Below, piece by piece: positions 47,797 to 57,052 of a stretch of DNA of 64,000 bases. The notes under the pieces are model-generated. The model made no database searches. It was given only the letters and a program-made list of their open reading frames with translations, and was not told the origin of the DNA. Every line of letters starts with the position of its first letter. Within the stretch, counting starts at the first letter, position 1. The DNA is from Pohlia nutans (Eukaryota > Streptophyta > Bryopsida > Bryales > Mniaceae), in NCBI GenBank assembly GCA_022496805.1, contig CM040086.1:11410501-11474500 (forward strand). The letters are read 5' to 3'. Both the position numbers and the translations under genes were made by a program.

Positions 47797-49976
47797 TCAA
47801 CATTAGATCTAGTAGTAGTAGAGTACGGGTTTTCAAGCTCAGAAGATGAAGACTGCGAGGAGGCTATATATGAATCAGGTGATGAAGGTCGGTCTGAACA
47901 TGAAGAGGACTCTTTCAACAGAGGCGGTGAAGGAGGTCAACGTTGACCCTCCTAGATTGTTGACTACAATCATCTGACTCTCCGGAAGCTCTCAATGGAT
48001 TGGTGGCCGAGCCCATGCCACCCAATGGCAGCGATGTGGCAAAGGAGGTAGCATGGACCCAGTAAAGGGCGGACAACAGACTGCCTGCAATTGGCAGGTC
48101 TTAGCGAGGAAGTGCGGTCTTGGACCTTGGAGGGGTGATGGAAAAATGGCGAGCTTGGGCGATCTTCACATGATCACAAACAGGGCCTCCGGAGGTGCCC
48201 GACTGCAACCAATCCCCAACGCACCTGCATCAGCACCCCTCAGTCGAAACAATCCACCTATACGTCATAAACGACCAAGGAGACAGAGAGTGAGGAAAAA
48301 CGACAACTGGTTCAATGACCAGCCGCATAGGGCATTGGCGGAGGTGGACAATGGAATAACTATGAAGCGAGCAACATTAAATAATGACATGCTTTATACG
48401 ACTTTTCGTGGCTGATGTTACGGGAAGACCTGTAGCTGGAAGCGCGGCGTCAAGAGAGTGCTTATTCCCCATGAGGAGGCCGAAATAGTTGAATTCTTGA
48501 TCACAATGTGCAACATAGGATATGGCTTGTCACCTAGTGTATTAAAAATGAAAGTGTATGAGATAAGTAAAACTAAGTGGACACCATTCAAAGATGGCAT
48601 TTTGAGTCGCAGTTGGATGCGTTGGGTTTAAAATCTGTCGCGCAGAGCTAACTATTTGAGTTGCGTAAGGACTTGAGAGCGCACACTCCAAGGCCCTATG
48701 CCCCAAGAATGTCCAGTCACTCTATAAAAACTTGGAGCGTCTTTTACGGAGAGCACAATTACCCACCCGAGCACATCTAGAACTGCGACGAGTCCAAAGC
48801 CCAAAAAGGTACTGAGCTCTATCCATCTCCTGCATCACACTTCTATAGAGTTGTTTGCATCAAAACCTAGCCAAACCATTGTTTTTCAATATAGCTGGTC
48901 CTAGCCTACTCATGACAATATATATGTTTTAATTTCAATATTGCAAGTTTAGCAACAAAGCGCAACATGGCATAAATGTATAGTAGGCAATTAAATATGA
49001 AAAGACTTACAATGAGAGGGGGTAGCAGGGAAGAGCGGGGGTGGGATGGTGATTGCAAAGACCAGCACAAAACTTGTACAATCGATCATTCCTAATCAGT
49101 GGGAATGGTTGTCGCTCTTAGACTGCGTGAATGCTCTAAGCACAACAATTTTATCATTCTACATTTTCAAAGGCAAAAGATTTAGACAAAACTATATCCA
49201 ACACTGTGAAAAAAGCACAACAATGGCAATGCAACCACGTGCGCGGATGACATCGTACATGTTCTCTGCGTGGATATCTCATTTTGTTGCTTCTATCTAG
49301 TGCGCGATTGGAATTTCACCTACACAACGTCACGTGCTCATACTTCATGGATACAATAGCCATGTGACACTAGAAGTTGCAAGGGCAGCCAAAAACGTGA
49401 AAATAGACCTAATTAGCGTGCCTTTGCACACTTTGCATGCATTACAACCGCTTGATGTATTGGTATTCAAACCCTTTAAACAATTTTTTCGAGAGTACGG
49501 GACTTCTGGATGTCCTAGAACATCAACTAGCCAGCTAACAACAAAACCTTAGCATAATGGGTGTCACTCTCCCTTTGGAAAGCTCTCACAGAGTCTAACA
49601 TTTGTAGTGGATTTCGCGGCGCTGGGATCTACCTGCTCAACTTCCATGTTGTGAATAGTTATCAAGTGCCATCGGAAACATACGCTATTGAACGACAGGG
49701 GAGCAACACATTACAAAATATTTCAGCGGAGGGAGGTCTGGTCCGAGAGGGGGTTGGCAAGGGGTCCTCCAACAATGCTAGAAGTGGTGAGGGGGCGGCA
49801 CAGAGCCTCTAGAAGGGGTTGGGTAGGAGAATTCGGATAGTGAAGAAACTGAGGGAGAGGGGCAGAGTGCATTTCCTGAGCAGCTAGAGCTTCGCGACCT
49901 CGCCGGTGACTTCGACTGCCAGCCGGATGAGCAAACGGAGCACTTTTCCGTGCACGTCGATCCGTAGGAGGAAGCT
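47797..49976 (+). pseudogene. Decayed pogo-like transposase, 5' part
   Basis: An acidic stretch (SSSEDEDCEEA, about 47820) and a basic region (HKRPRRQRVRK, about 48270) precede a CENP-B-type helix-turn-helix segment (EEAEIVEFLITMCNIGYGLS, then SRSWMRWV). NCDES near 48785 holds the first catalytic Asp. An intron with GT-AG ends (48809-49028) leads to GGGMVIAKT and the DDE core. There the second acidic site reads LHGYNSHV, with His where Asp is expected, while QPLDV keeps the third. Stops at 48628, 48652 and others, plus frame breaks, show it is dead. The DDE_1/pogo assignment is from family knowledge. Confidence 0.8.
48809..49028 (+). other. Fossil intron of the transposase pseudogene
   Basis: GTACTG donor and GTAGCAG acceptor. 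Removing it joins CDESKAQK to GKSGGGMVIAKT in frame, the order expected in pogo-type transposases. Confidence 0.65.
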
Positions 49977-50149
49977 CACTACTAGAAAATTCAGCGTCCA
50001 AATCAACAGAGAAGTGTTGATTTTTTCTGTTGGTTAGGTCGACTTGATTTGGACATTGATCAACAAAAATCTGTTGATTTTTTCTGTTGATTCGGTCAAA
50101 ATAATTACAAAAAAGAAAAAAAAAAAAAAAAAAAAAACTTTTTTTGCTC

Positions 50150-50360
50150 CCCGGATTCGCTGGGCAGCCAATTTTTTTATGCTGCCCAACGAATCCGGGC
50201 AGCCAAAAACTTTGCCGGGCGAATCTGGGCTGCCAATTTTTTTTTACTGCCCAACATATACGGGCAGCCAAGCCTCACACTTCCGGTCACCACCCGGGTT
50301 CGAACTCCCAACCTCTTAGTTCTAACACAACACTCTTACCAATCAATCACCTCTTGAATT
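50150..50360 (-). repeat. tRNA-like SINE head and GGCAGCC repeats
   Basis: On the minus strand, TGATTGGTAAGAGTG (A-box-like) and GGGAGTTCGAACCCGG (B-box-like) are spaced as in a tRNA, but no tRNA acceptor stem is evident. Downstream the phrase GGGCAGCCAA recurs with GAATCCGG/GCTGCCC inverses. Probably a SINE fragment. Confidence 0.5.
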
Positions 50361-50423
50361 TGATGACCAAAGAAGTTTTTGTTTGTTAATTATACACTTA
50401 GAATACAATGTTGTCGAAATCAG

Positions 50424-50765
50424 CAGACTTTGGCGGCCATTTTGACATAGTAAAATAACTTTTTTCAAAAAACTTTGAACTAATAAAAGTTGAGTAATCA
50501 AGTAAAGCTTCATATCCAAAAACCCGTTTGTGATTTTGTGCCTCCATTTAAAAGTTATAGACAAAAACCAGAGTGGGTGTTTGAATATATCAAAAAAAAT
50601 ATTCCTTGCTACCGCACTCTGAATTTTGTCTATAACTTTTGAATGGAGGCTCAAAATCACAAACGGATTTTTGTAGATGAAACTTAACTTGATTTCTCAA
50701 CTTTTCTTAGTTCAAAAGTTTTTGGAAAAAGTTATTTTACTATGACAAAATGGCCAATAAAGTTT
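50424..50765. repeat. 340-bp foldback within the CACTA-like element
   Basis: GGCCATTTTGACATAGTAAAA pairs with the inverse at about 50735-50755, and CACAAACGG/CCGTTTGTG and TATAACTTTTGAATGGAGGC pair further in. Arms are about 160 bp, moderately diverged. Confidence 0.75.
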
Positions 50766-50799
50766 GCGGTTTTTAAAAAAGAAATTGTGAATGATTAAG

Positions 50800-51347
50800 T
50801 TAACCCTTGAATGACAAAGGGAGTGAGGGAAAAACCTAGATGTGTTATATGATGTTACTTTTGCAATTTTGATGAACTTTGGTTCAAAAGAGGAAATGAG
50901 AAGCACGATGTTTAGTAATTCTCTGTATGGTCAAACTTCCAAAAAGTGTTTTAAATACTCATTTAATGAATTTAGATGCATTTACCATTTGAAATTCACC
51001 AAAATTACTAATTCTACATTTAGAGCATGAAATTTGGTATGATTGGTTACAACTAAACATTCCATTCTAAAATTTTAAAAGAATTTTTTTCAAAGGAGAA
51101 AAGATCATTAGTTTCCTGAAGTAGTAAGTTTTATAACACTAAGACAATATTGGGGTCTATGTCGTTGAATAATTCCTCACTAAACCTCAATATTGCAAAT
51201 AAAATGTATCAAACAACACTAGAGCATGATTTCTCCCCCTAATTTCGACAAGATATTAAAACTTGAAGATGTCATTTCCTAATCATGGGTAGTCAGTGCT
51301 ATTTTGGGTGCGACCAAACAATGGTTGATTGGTCATTTAGGGGTTAA
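50800..51347 (-). mobile_element. TTAA element, family D inverse, 548 bp
   Basis: Begins TTAACCCTTGAATGACAAAG and ends TGGTCATTTAGGGGTTAA. The palindrome GACCAAACAATGGTTGATTGGTC lies next to the right end. A second copy of that right end occurs at about 51950-52125. Confidence 0.75.
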
Positions 51348-51801
51348 TGAGTTAAATTGATTGAATGTTTCAAAAAAACGGATTACTGTGTAGGAAAAAA
51401 GAAAGATTCCAAATTTCCAGCACAAAGATTCAGAGAAGAAAGAAGAAAAAGGTTCACAGATGACTATCATCCCATTCAAGTGGGTTTATTTGTTTGGGCG
51501 TCCCTGTGATTGTTTCTGATGGAGCTGAAAGTCAGTCAGCAACCAAAGTGTGTCAAAATTCACCCTCAATAATAGCTTTAATTAAGAAAATATCAACCTG
51601 CTTGTGTCTTGAAATTGTTTGTCAGGGATGATGAAAGTATGCAAAATTGCAGTTATATAATCTAATTACATAAAACATCCATCCTAGTACTAAATGATTA
51701 CAAACCAAACTCATATTATTTTAAGTTATCTATGTGAAAAGAAATTGACTTTGGTATCTTGTCATATGCTAGACTTCAAATTTTGAAATGGCAAGGATTT
51801 A

Positions 51802-51919
51802 CACTTGTACAAAAGGTGGCACCTCTGGGACATGCCCAAGCAAAATCACTTTGCATGCGTGGATTTGAGCATTGCTTACGTGGGCATCTCCCTCGGCAAT
51901 GCCACCTTTTCTACTAGTG
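51802..51919. mobile_element. 118-bp CACTA-like mini-element
   Basis: Ends CACTTGTACAAAAGGTGGC and (inverse) CACTAGTAGAAAAGGTGGC. It folds back over much of its length. It is sister to 18566-18680. Confidence 0.7.
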
Positions 51920-52379
51920 TTGGAGCATGCCCAACAACATGGGAATGCAACAACCCATTGTTAGGATACTAAAAGTTTGAGGTAAATATGACCCCAATAA
52001 TAGTTATGTACTATGCGCTAAAAAAAATGAAAACTTGGAAAATGTCATTTTTTGCCCATAGGTAGTCACTGTTGTTTGAGCTGCGATCAGAAAATGGTTG
52101 AGCAGTCATTTAATTTAGGGGTTAAAAAAAATCAAAGTACATAGAACTTCAACCATGATGTTTAAATTTTGCCCAAATAAGGGTGTTTTAAATGTTTTAA
52201 ATGTTTTAAGTGTTTTGAAAGTCATAATTGTGTGCTTTGATGCCTTCCAACCTTCGAGATTATGTTCACAATCTTATTAAGAGTTTGTATAAAGAATTTA
52301 AAACCAATTGGATCTATTTGTCGTAGGTGCCATAAATTGTTCAAAAGTAAAAAAAATCATCTTTTGAAAAATCGAGTCC

Positions 52380-52530
52380 GTAAATTGCAAAAGATTCAAA
52401 AGATTCAATAATATTCGAACAGATTCTATAATATTCCCATATATTATAAAAGATTCCACAAGATTCCAAAAAGATTCCAAAAAGATTATTAAAAGATTCC
52501 AAAAGATTCCAAAAGATTCCAAAAAGAGTC
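52380..52530. repeat. AAAAGATTCC short tandem array
   Basis: About ten degenerate copies of AAAAGATTCC or AAGATTCNA close to the right end of the CACTA-like element. It may be part of its subterminal repeat region or an independent microsatellite. Confidence 0.7.
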
Positions 52531-52710
52531 CACGTTCACTAAAATTTGTTGATTTGGTCATTGTACTACTCAAATCAACAAAAAGTTAGGCATCAAACTG
52601 TTGATTTTTACAAAAGTTTAAAAATCAGTGAAATCGGTCATTGCAGTGCGCCGAACAACATAAATCTGTTGATTTTCTGTTGATTTGGTCATGATTTTCT
52701 ACTAGTGGCT

Positions 52711-53140
52711 GTAGTCGTGGAAGAGGTAGTCGGTCTGGACTCGGACGTCTCACATCCAGACTCCATAACGTACCTCTTGCAACTTCTTACTTTCGTCTTG
52801 AGAACTAACTCCAGGCGCCGCGACCTCATCATCGATTTTGCTAAGTCAATAATTTTGAACACTCGTTCATGTGGCAAAGCGGCAGTGGGCCATAACCGCA
52901 AGAGAGGTCGCAGCTCAATCAAAAGAACAACAAAAGCATCATAGAGAGGAAACCAAGAAACGGAGAGCTCAAGAAAGGGAAGAATCAAAGATAAGGAGGC
53001 TGTCAAAAAAGATGATAGTCTCCATTCGAAGCAGCAGCGTGCATAGAACAAGGTAATCGCGACACTGCAGAAGGGGGCGAAGAAAGAAGCAGCCGTGGCG
53101 GTGAAAGTTGCACTCGTTTACGGAGTCGCCATAGCAAGGG
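52711..53140 (+). pseudogene. Decayed pogo-like transposase, 3' part
   Basis: Joined across the CACTA-like element (with one GCT removed) the reading frame continues from acidic DP-stop-EEA into VVVEEVVGLDSDV. It then gives DFAKSIILNTR and a charged coiled-coil rich in Glu/Arg/Lys (HREETKKRRAQEREESKIRR), the tail typical of plant pogo transposases. One frameshift near 52880 separates these two. The frame decays after about 53050. Confidence 0.75.
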
Positions 53141-54176
53141 CATAAAAGGCTGTAGAGAAGGTGTGTCCTAGAGCACCTCGTTGCGCAGTAGGGGCTACAC
53201 AAAGCGTGGAGGGCTATCAACTTGGCAAGGGGATTGGAGGCAACAATGCAAGTCCAAACGTGACGGAGCAGGGCGGCATCGGACTCCAGCATTACCATCC
53301 AAAGATGGCACAAATTGGTGCCTATATGCACAGCCTTCACGGCACATCGTTCTTCCAAGTAGGCGCACAATAGTTCCTTCCTCACTTCTTCATGTCCTCT
53401 TCGTCCCTTCCTCTTCTACTACATTTTGATAACCATCCACAATCTACGCGGTCCTTCTCACAATTCTCCCTACCGTTCCAAGTATCTCAAATCTTAGGGC
53501 AACCTTGGTGCGTTCCAAGAGCTTAGGCAACACACAAAGTAGTGACGTCGAGGGCACCAAAGAGTTATTGCTCCATCCAGTTTGGGAGACACTTGACTCA
53601 GCTCCGACGTTGAGCGAGGTTCCTGTTTTTGGCTTCCAAAGACCATGTGCATAGTTTGTTGGATGCACTAGCTGGCACATGGGTTCATGCCAATGCGGTT
53701 TTCGGTAGCACCAAGCCCACATCTAGGTTCTCATTTGTACAGATTAGTGGGGCACAATAGTCTTGCTTTTGCTACCATCCAAGTTATGTTTTTATAACAA
53801 GCAGTTGGCAGTTTTGGAATAGCTCATGAGCGGAATTTAGAAGGAACAAAGTATGAACTTAGAAAATTGGTATGTGATGTATAGACCAGAGGTTACTTTC
53901 CACTTTGGAATTTTGTATGAAATTGACAAATGTGAATTAGATGTTGCAAATTTTTGCAATCCTCATCAAAACCTATTTCAAATGCGGTCATATTTTTTTT
54001 CAAGTTTAGCACTACCAAAAATAGGCCAGATTGCTTAAGTTTGTGGTTTTAGGACAATCAATCTTAACATGGTTGATTTTTGGTATTATTGTAGAAAACT
54101 TCTAAACTGAATTGTTTTGGTATAAATTCGATTATTCTACTCATGTATGAAAGAACAATATTAAGGTAGATGTACC
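53141..54176. other. Intergenic; possible tail of the pogo element
   Basis: 53160-53370 keeps an open plus frame of ordinary composition but has no motif I can place. Nothing is recognised after 53760. Confidence 0.4.
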
Positions 54177-54654
54177 TTAACCCCTAAGTGACCAAACGAC
54201 CATTTTATGGTCGCTGCCCTTTTTTTACGGGCTGCTTGAGATGAAAAAAAAACTTTTTAAAAAAGAAAAAATATTTTCGAATAGGAAATCAAGTTTACTT
54301 TTCAATCCAATTTGAATCATATCAATCCGAGTTAAACTCCACCAAGGAGAAATTTTCAAAGACAAACACCTCAACATTGTCCTAGTGTTACAAAACTTAC
54401 TATTTCGGGAAAGTAATGATGTTCCCTCTTTCTAAAATAAAATTTGTAATTTTGGTGAATATTCAACGATAAATGCTTCTAAATTCGTTTAATGAGTATG
54501 TAAAACATTTTTTGAAAGTTTGACTGTACAGATAATTACTAAACATTGTGCTTCACATTTTCTCTTTTGGACCAAACTTCATCGAAATTGTAGAAGCAAC
54601 ATTTTATAACACATTTAGGTTTTACCCTTACCCCCTCTGTCATTTAGGGGTTAA
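54177..54654 (+). mobile_element. TTAA element, family D, 478 bp
   Basis: Begins TTAACCCCTAAGTGACC and ends CTGTCATTTAGGGGTTAA. The palindrome CGACCATTTTATGGTCG lies 22 bases in. Its right TTAA is the left border of the next foldback. Confidence 0.85.
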
Positions 54655-54844
54655 ACCACCAAGACACCTAAAACCACCAAATTCTACACCCATCTTTCAT
54701 TTTAGGAAAGAAATGTAGGCTTTCATTACATGACTTATGCATCAATTGCAGAAAGGTTAAATCATGTATCGACAAGTTAGAATTCTTCCCTAAAATGAAG
54801 AAAGGGTGTAGAAGTTAGTGGTTTTAGGTATTGTAGTGGTTTAA
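54651..54844. repeat. Foldback between two TTAA elements
   Basis: TTAAACCACCAAGACACC on the left and GTATTGTAGTGGTTTAA on the right, with CTACACCC/GGGTGTAG and TCATTTTAGG/CCTAAAATGA inside. The phrase CACCTAAAACC links it to family J. Confidence 0.7.
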
Positions 54845-54976
54845 CCCCTAAATGCTGGAAGGGGTAAGAGCAAAACATAGATGTGTTTTAAAAAATTACT
54901 TCTTCAACTTTGATGAAATTTGGTCCAAAAGAGAAAATGAGCATGATGTTTAGTAATTATCCCCAATGGAGTTTAA
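54841..54976 (-). mobile_element. Family D fragment between two TTAAs
   Basis: Begins TTAACCCCTAAATGCTGG and carries the inverse of the family D right part (GCATGATGTTTAGTAATTAT). It stops at TTAA 54973-54976, where another terminus TTAACCCCTAAACGTCC starts, followed by the palindrome CATCCAGTTATTGGATG. Confidence 0.6.
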
Positions 54977-55085
54977 CCCCTAAACGTCCACGCATCCAGT
55001 TATTGGATGTTTGTTGGTCAAACCCAATTTTGATCTTGAAGATGGCTTTTGTTGCTAACACACCCAACTAAGAAAATGAAGTTTA

Positions 55086-55459
55086 TTAACCCTTAAACGT
55101 CAACCCAAGCCCCACGGGCTTGGTTTATTGGAATAATTGGAGACAGAAGTTTCATTTCTCAACCAAATCAAGCGAGACTTGTTGCGTTGAAAAGCTACTG
55201 AAAAAGCGATCTAGATTGCAAATTTTCGCCTCATTTGAGAGATTGTGGAATCGTTGGTAAGCAATCAAAGTTATCAAATTGAACAAGTTTTGAGGTTGGG
55301 GCAGTTGAAGTTCAGCAGTGCCGCAGTGCTACAGTGCTAGCCAGCAGTGCACTGCAGAGCCGTTTTTGAATTTTTTTATTTTTTTTATTTTTGTTGCAAA
55401 AAAATTTAGATTCTTTCCGGGCTGCCCACCTAGGACCCAAATTGTCGTTTAAGGGTTAA
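55086..55459 (+). mobile_element. TTAA element, family C, 374 bp
   Basis: Begins TTAACCCTTAAACGTC and ends TTGTCGTTTAAGGGTTAA. The palindrome CCAAGCCCCACGGGCTTGG follows the left end. A CAGTGC-rich patch (about 55315-55360) lies inside. Confidence 0.8.
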
Positions 55460-55870
55460 GTCTAGTTTGTACTCCAGTTTTTAAATCTTAAAAATTCCAA
55501 TTATTGAGTATTTTATTGCTTGTGCAAGCTTTGTAGGTCAAGGTTTCAATTAGACTACATAGGAATGATAGGATTTTCAGCTTTCGAATTTCAAAATTGA
55601 AATAAAAAGTTTCTATGGAAAACATATCATGTGATTCTCCATTGTAATTTGCACCTGCTTCCAAAAAAATATTAATTTTTTAAAGCTTTTTTGTAATAAA
55701 AATTATTTTTTGAAGTATTTGACATAAAAATTTGTTTTAAAATGCCGTATTAAATCAAAAAAATCTGAAAATTTCAAGACTGATAGGAAACATTCAATTC
55801 CATGCATAAAAATAATACAAAATATATTTTGATAAATCTTGAAGGCTAAATTCAGTAAATTGTGAGGACC
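55460..55870. other. AT-rich intergenic DNA, nothing seen
   Basis: No gene, repeat border or domain is recognised. Confidence 0.5.
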
Positions 55871-56688
55871 TTAACCCTTAAGCCTTTAGTGCCTAGCAAG
55901 CCAGATTATGGTCACTGCAACATCGGAAATGCAAATAACAGAGAATCCGTGAAGAATTGGAACTTTAGTTCTGAAGTTCAGATTTGCGCACATACATTAC
56001 GCACCTTCCAGAAAAAGAAATTTTCAATTTGGAATTGTACAACTATCAAAATACCTATCAACAGAACGCAAAAATACTGCAAATACTTGAAAATACAGTA
56101 AATACTTACAAATACAACATATGTATTGTGTAGTATTTCTTGCGTTTGGAAGTTTGTTATCTTGTTTTATTTTTTTGGATTGTGTTCTCTTCTTCATCTT
56201 CCATTAGTGCGTGTAATCCGATCTTGACTAATGTACCCACTCCTGTCAATTTTCAACGTATAAAATTTTGTCCTAAACCGTACATGGACAAGTCACTTTC
56301 ACTTATAAATCTCACAATAATTATGTGTGAGTCTATTTTTGATATGAAAGATTGCAACGGAGAGGTGTTGACATAGGGCATAGTTGAACGTCTTTGCTTT
56401 TATTTTTGAAAATTTACCTCAAATTCTATTTAACTTTGAAGTCACACACCCCCCAAAATCTCGTTTTTGAGCGTGCATTATACAGTTCAAATACATACTA
56501 TAATCTTCCGATCCCACCATCGGATGATTCTCAAATTTTAATAAAATGTGTGCTCTTGAGTTGAGAATAGAATTATACGGTTACTTTCTAATTTAACCCA
56601 TTCTATTTTTGGTAGTCTCAACCACAGTGGAAAAACCCACTGAAATCCAGAGCTGTCTGCTACAGTACCCTAGGCACTAAAGGGTTAA
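55871..56688. mobile_element. TTAA element, family K, 818 bp
   Basis: Begins TTAACCCTTAAGCCTTTAG and ends CCTAGGCACTAAAGGGTTAA, the two sharing TTTAGTGCCTAG. The interior frames (up to 79 residues) have no domain. Sequence just right of it (GTGACAGATCGACCATTTTA) resembles the left end of family D. Confidence 0.75.
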
Positions 56689-57052
56689 GTGACAGATCGA
56701 CCATTTTATGGTGGACAAATACAACACTACAAGCCAGTTACAGCTTAAAATGTTTTTATAATTTTTGAATTCAGCGGACCAATTTGGTCAAAATCTGATA
56801 TGCGAACAATCGTTATTGGGTTTGCTCTTCCATGAAACATTACTAAGCTTAATATGACATGTTGCAATTAATATTGTTTAGAAAGGGGCTGAGCTTTGAA
56901 AAACACCCACTAACTTATGGTACACAAAAGCAGCGCCATTCAAAAGGAGACTGAAGTACAACATTTTTGTACAAGAAGCTAACTCCATGACTGTTCCAAG
57001 GACATAGCATTACTGATCAATTTGTTACACAACAACGTACAGACAATAGCAA
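56689..57052. other. Family D remnant and DENND6 3' region
   Basis: The first 40 bases resemble a family D terminus. The rest is probably the 3' UTR of the minus-strand gene. Confidence 0.45.

Larger units (their letters stand above)
49977..52707. mobile_element. CACTA-like element inside the pogo pseudogene
   Basis: Ends CACTACTAGAAAAT and (inverse) CACTAGTAGAAAAT are flanked by GCT at 49974-49976 and 52708-52710, the 3-bp duplication typical of CACTA. Both subterminal zones carry repeats of CTGTTGATT. The interior holds no transposase, only other elements: a tRNA-like head (about 50350-50283), a 340-bp foldback, a family D TTAA element and a 118-bp CACTA mini-element. Confidence 0.85.

Noticed and set aside
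48053..48415. 120-residue ORF as an independent gene
   Set aside because: It lies directly upstream of, and in order with, pogo transposase motifs, so it is treated as part of that pseudogene.
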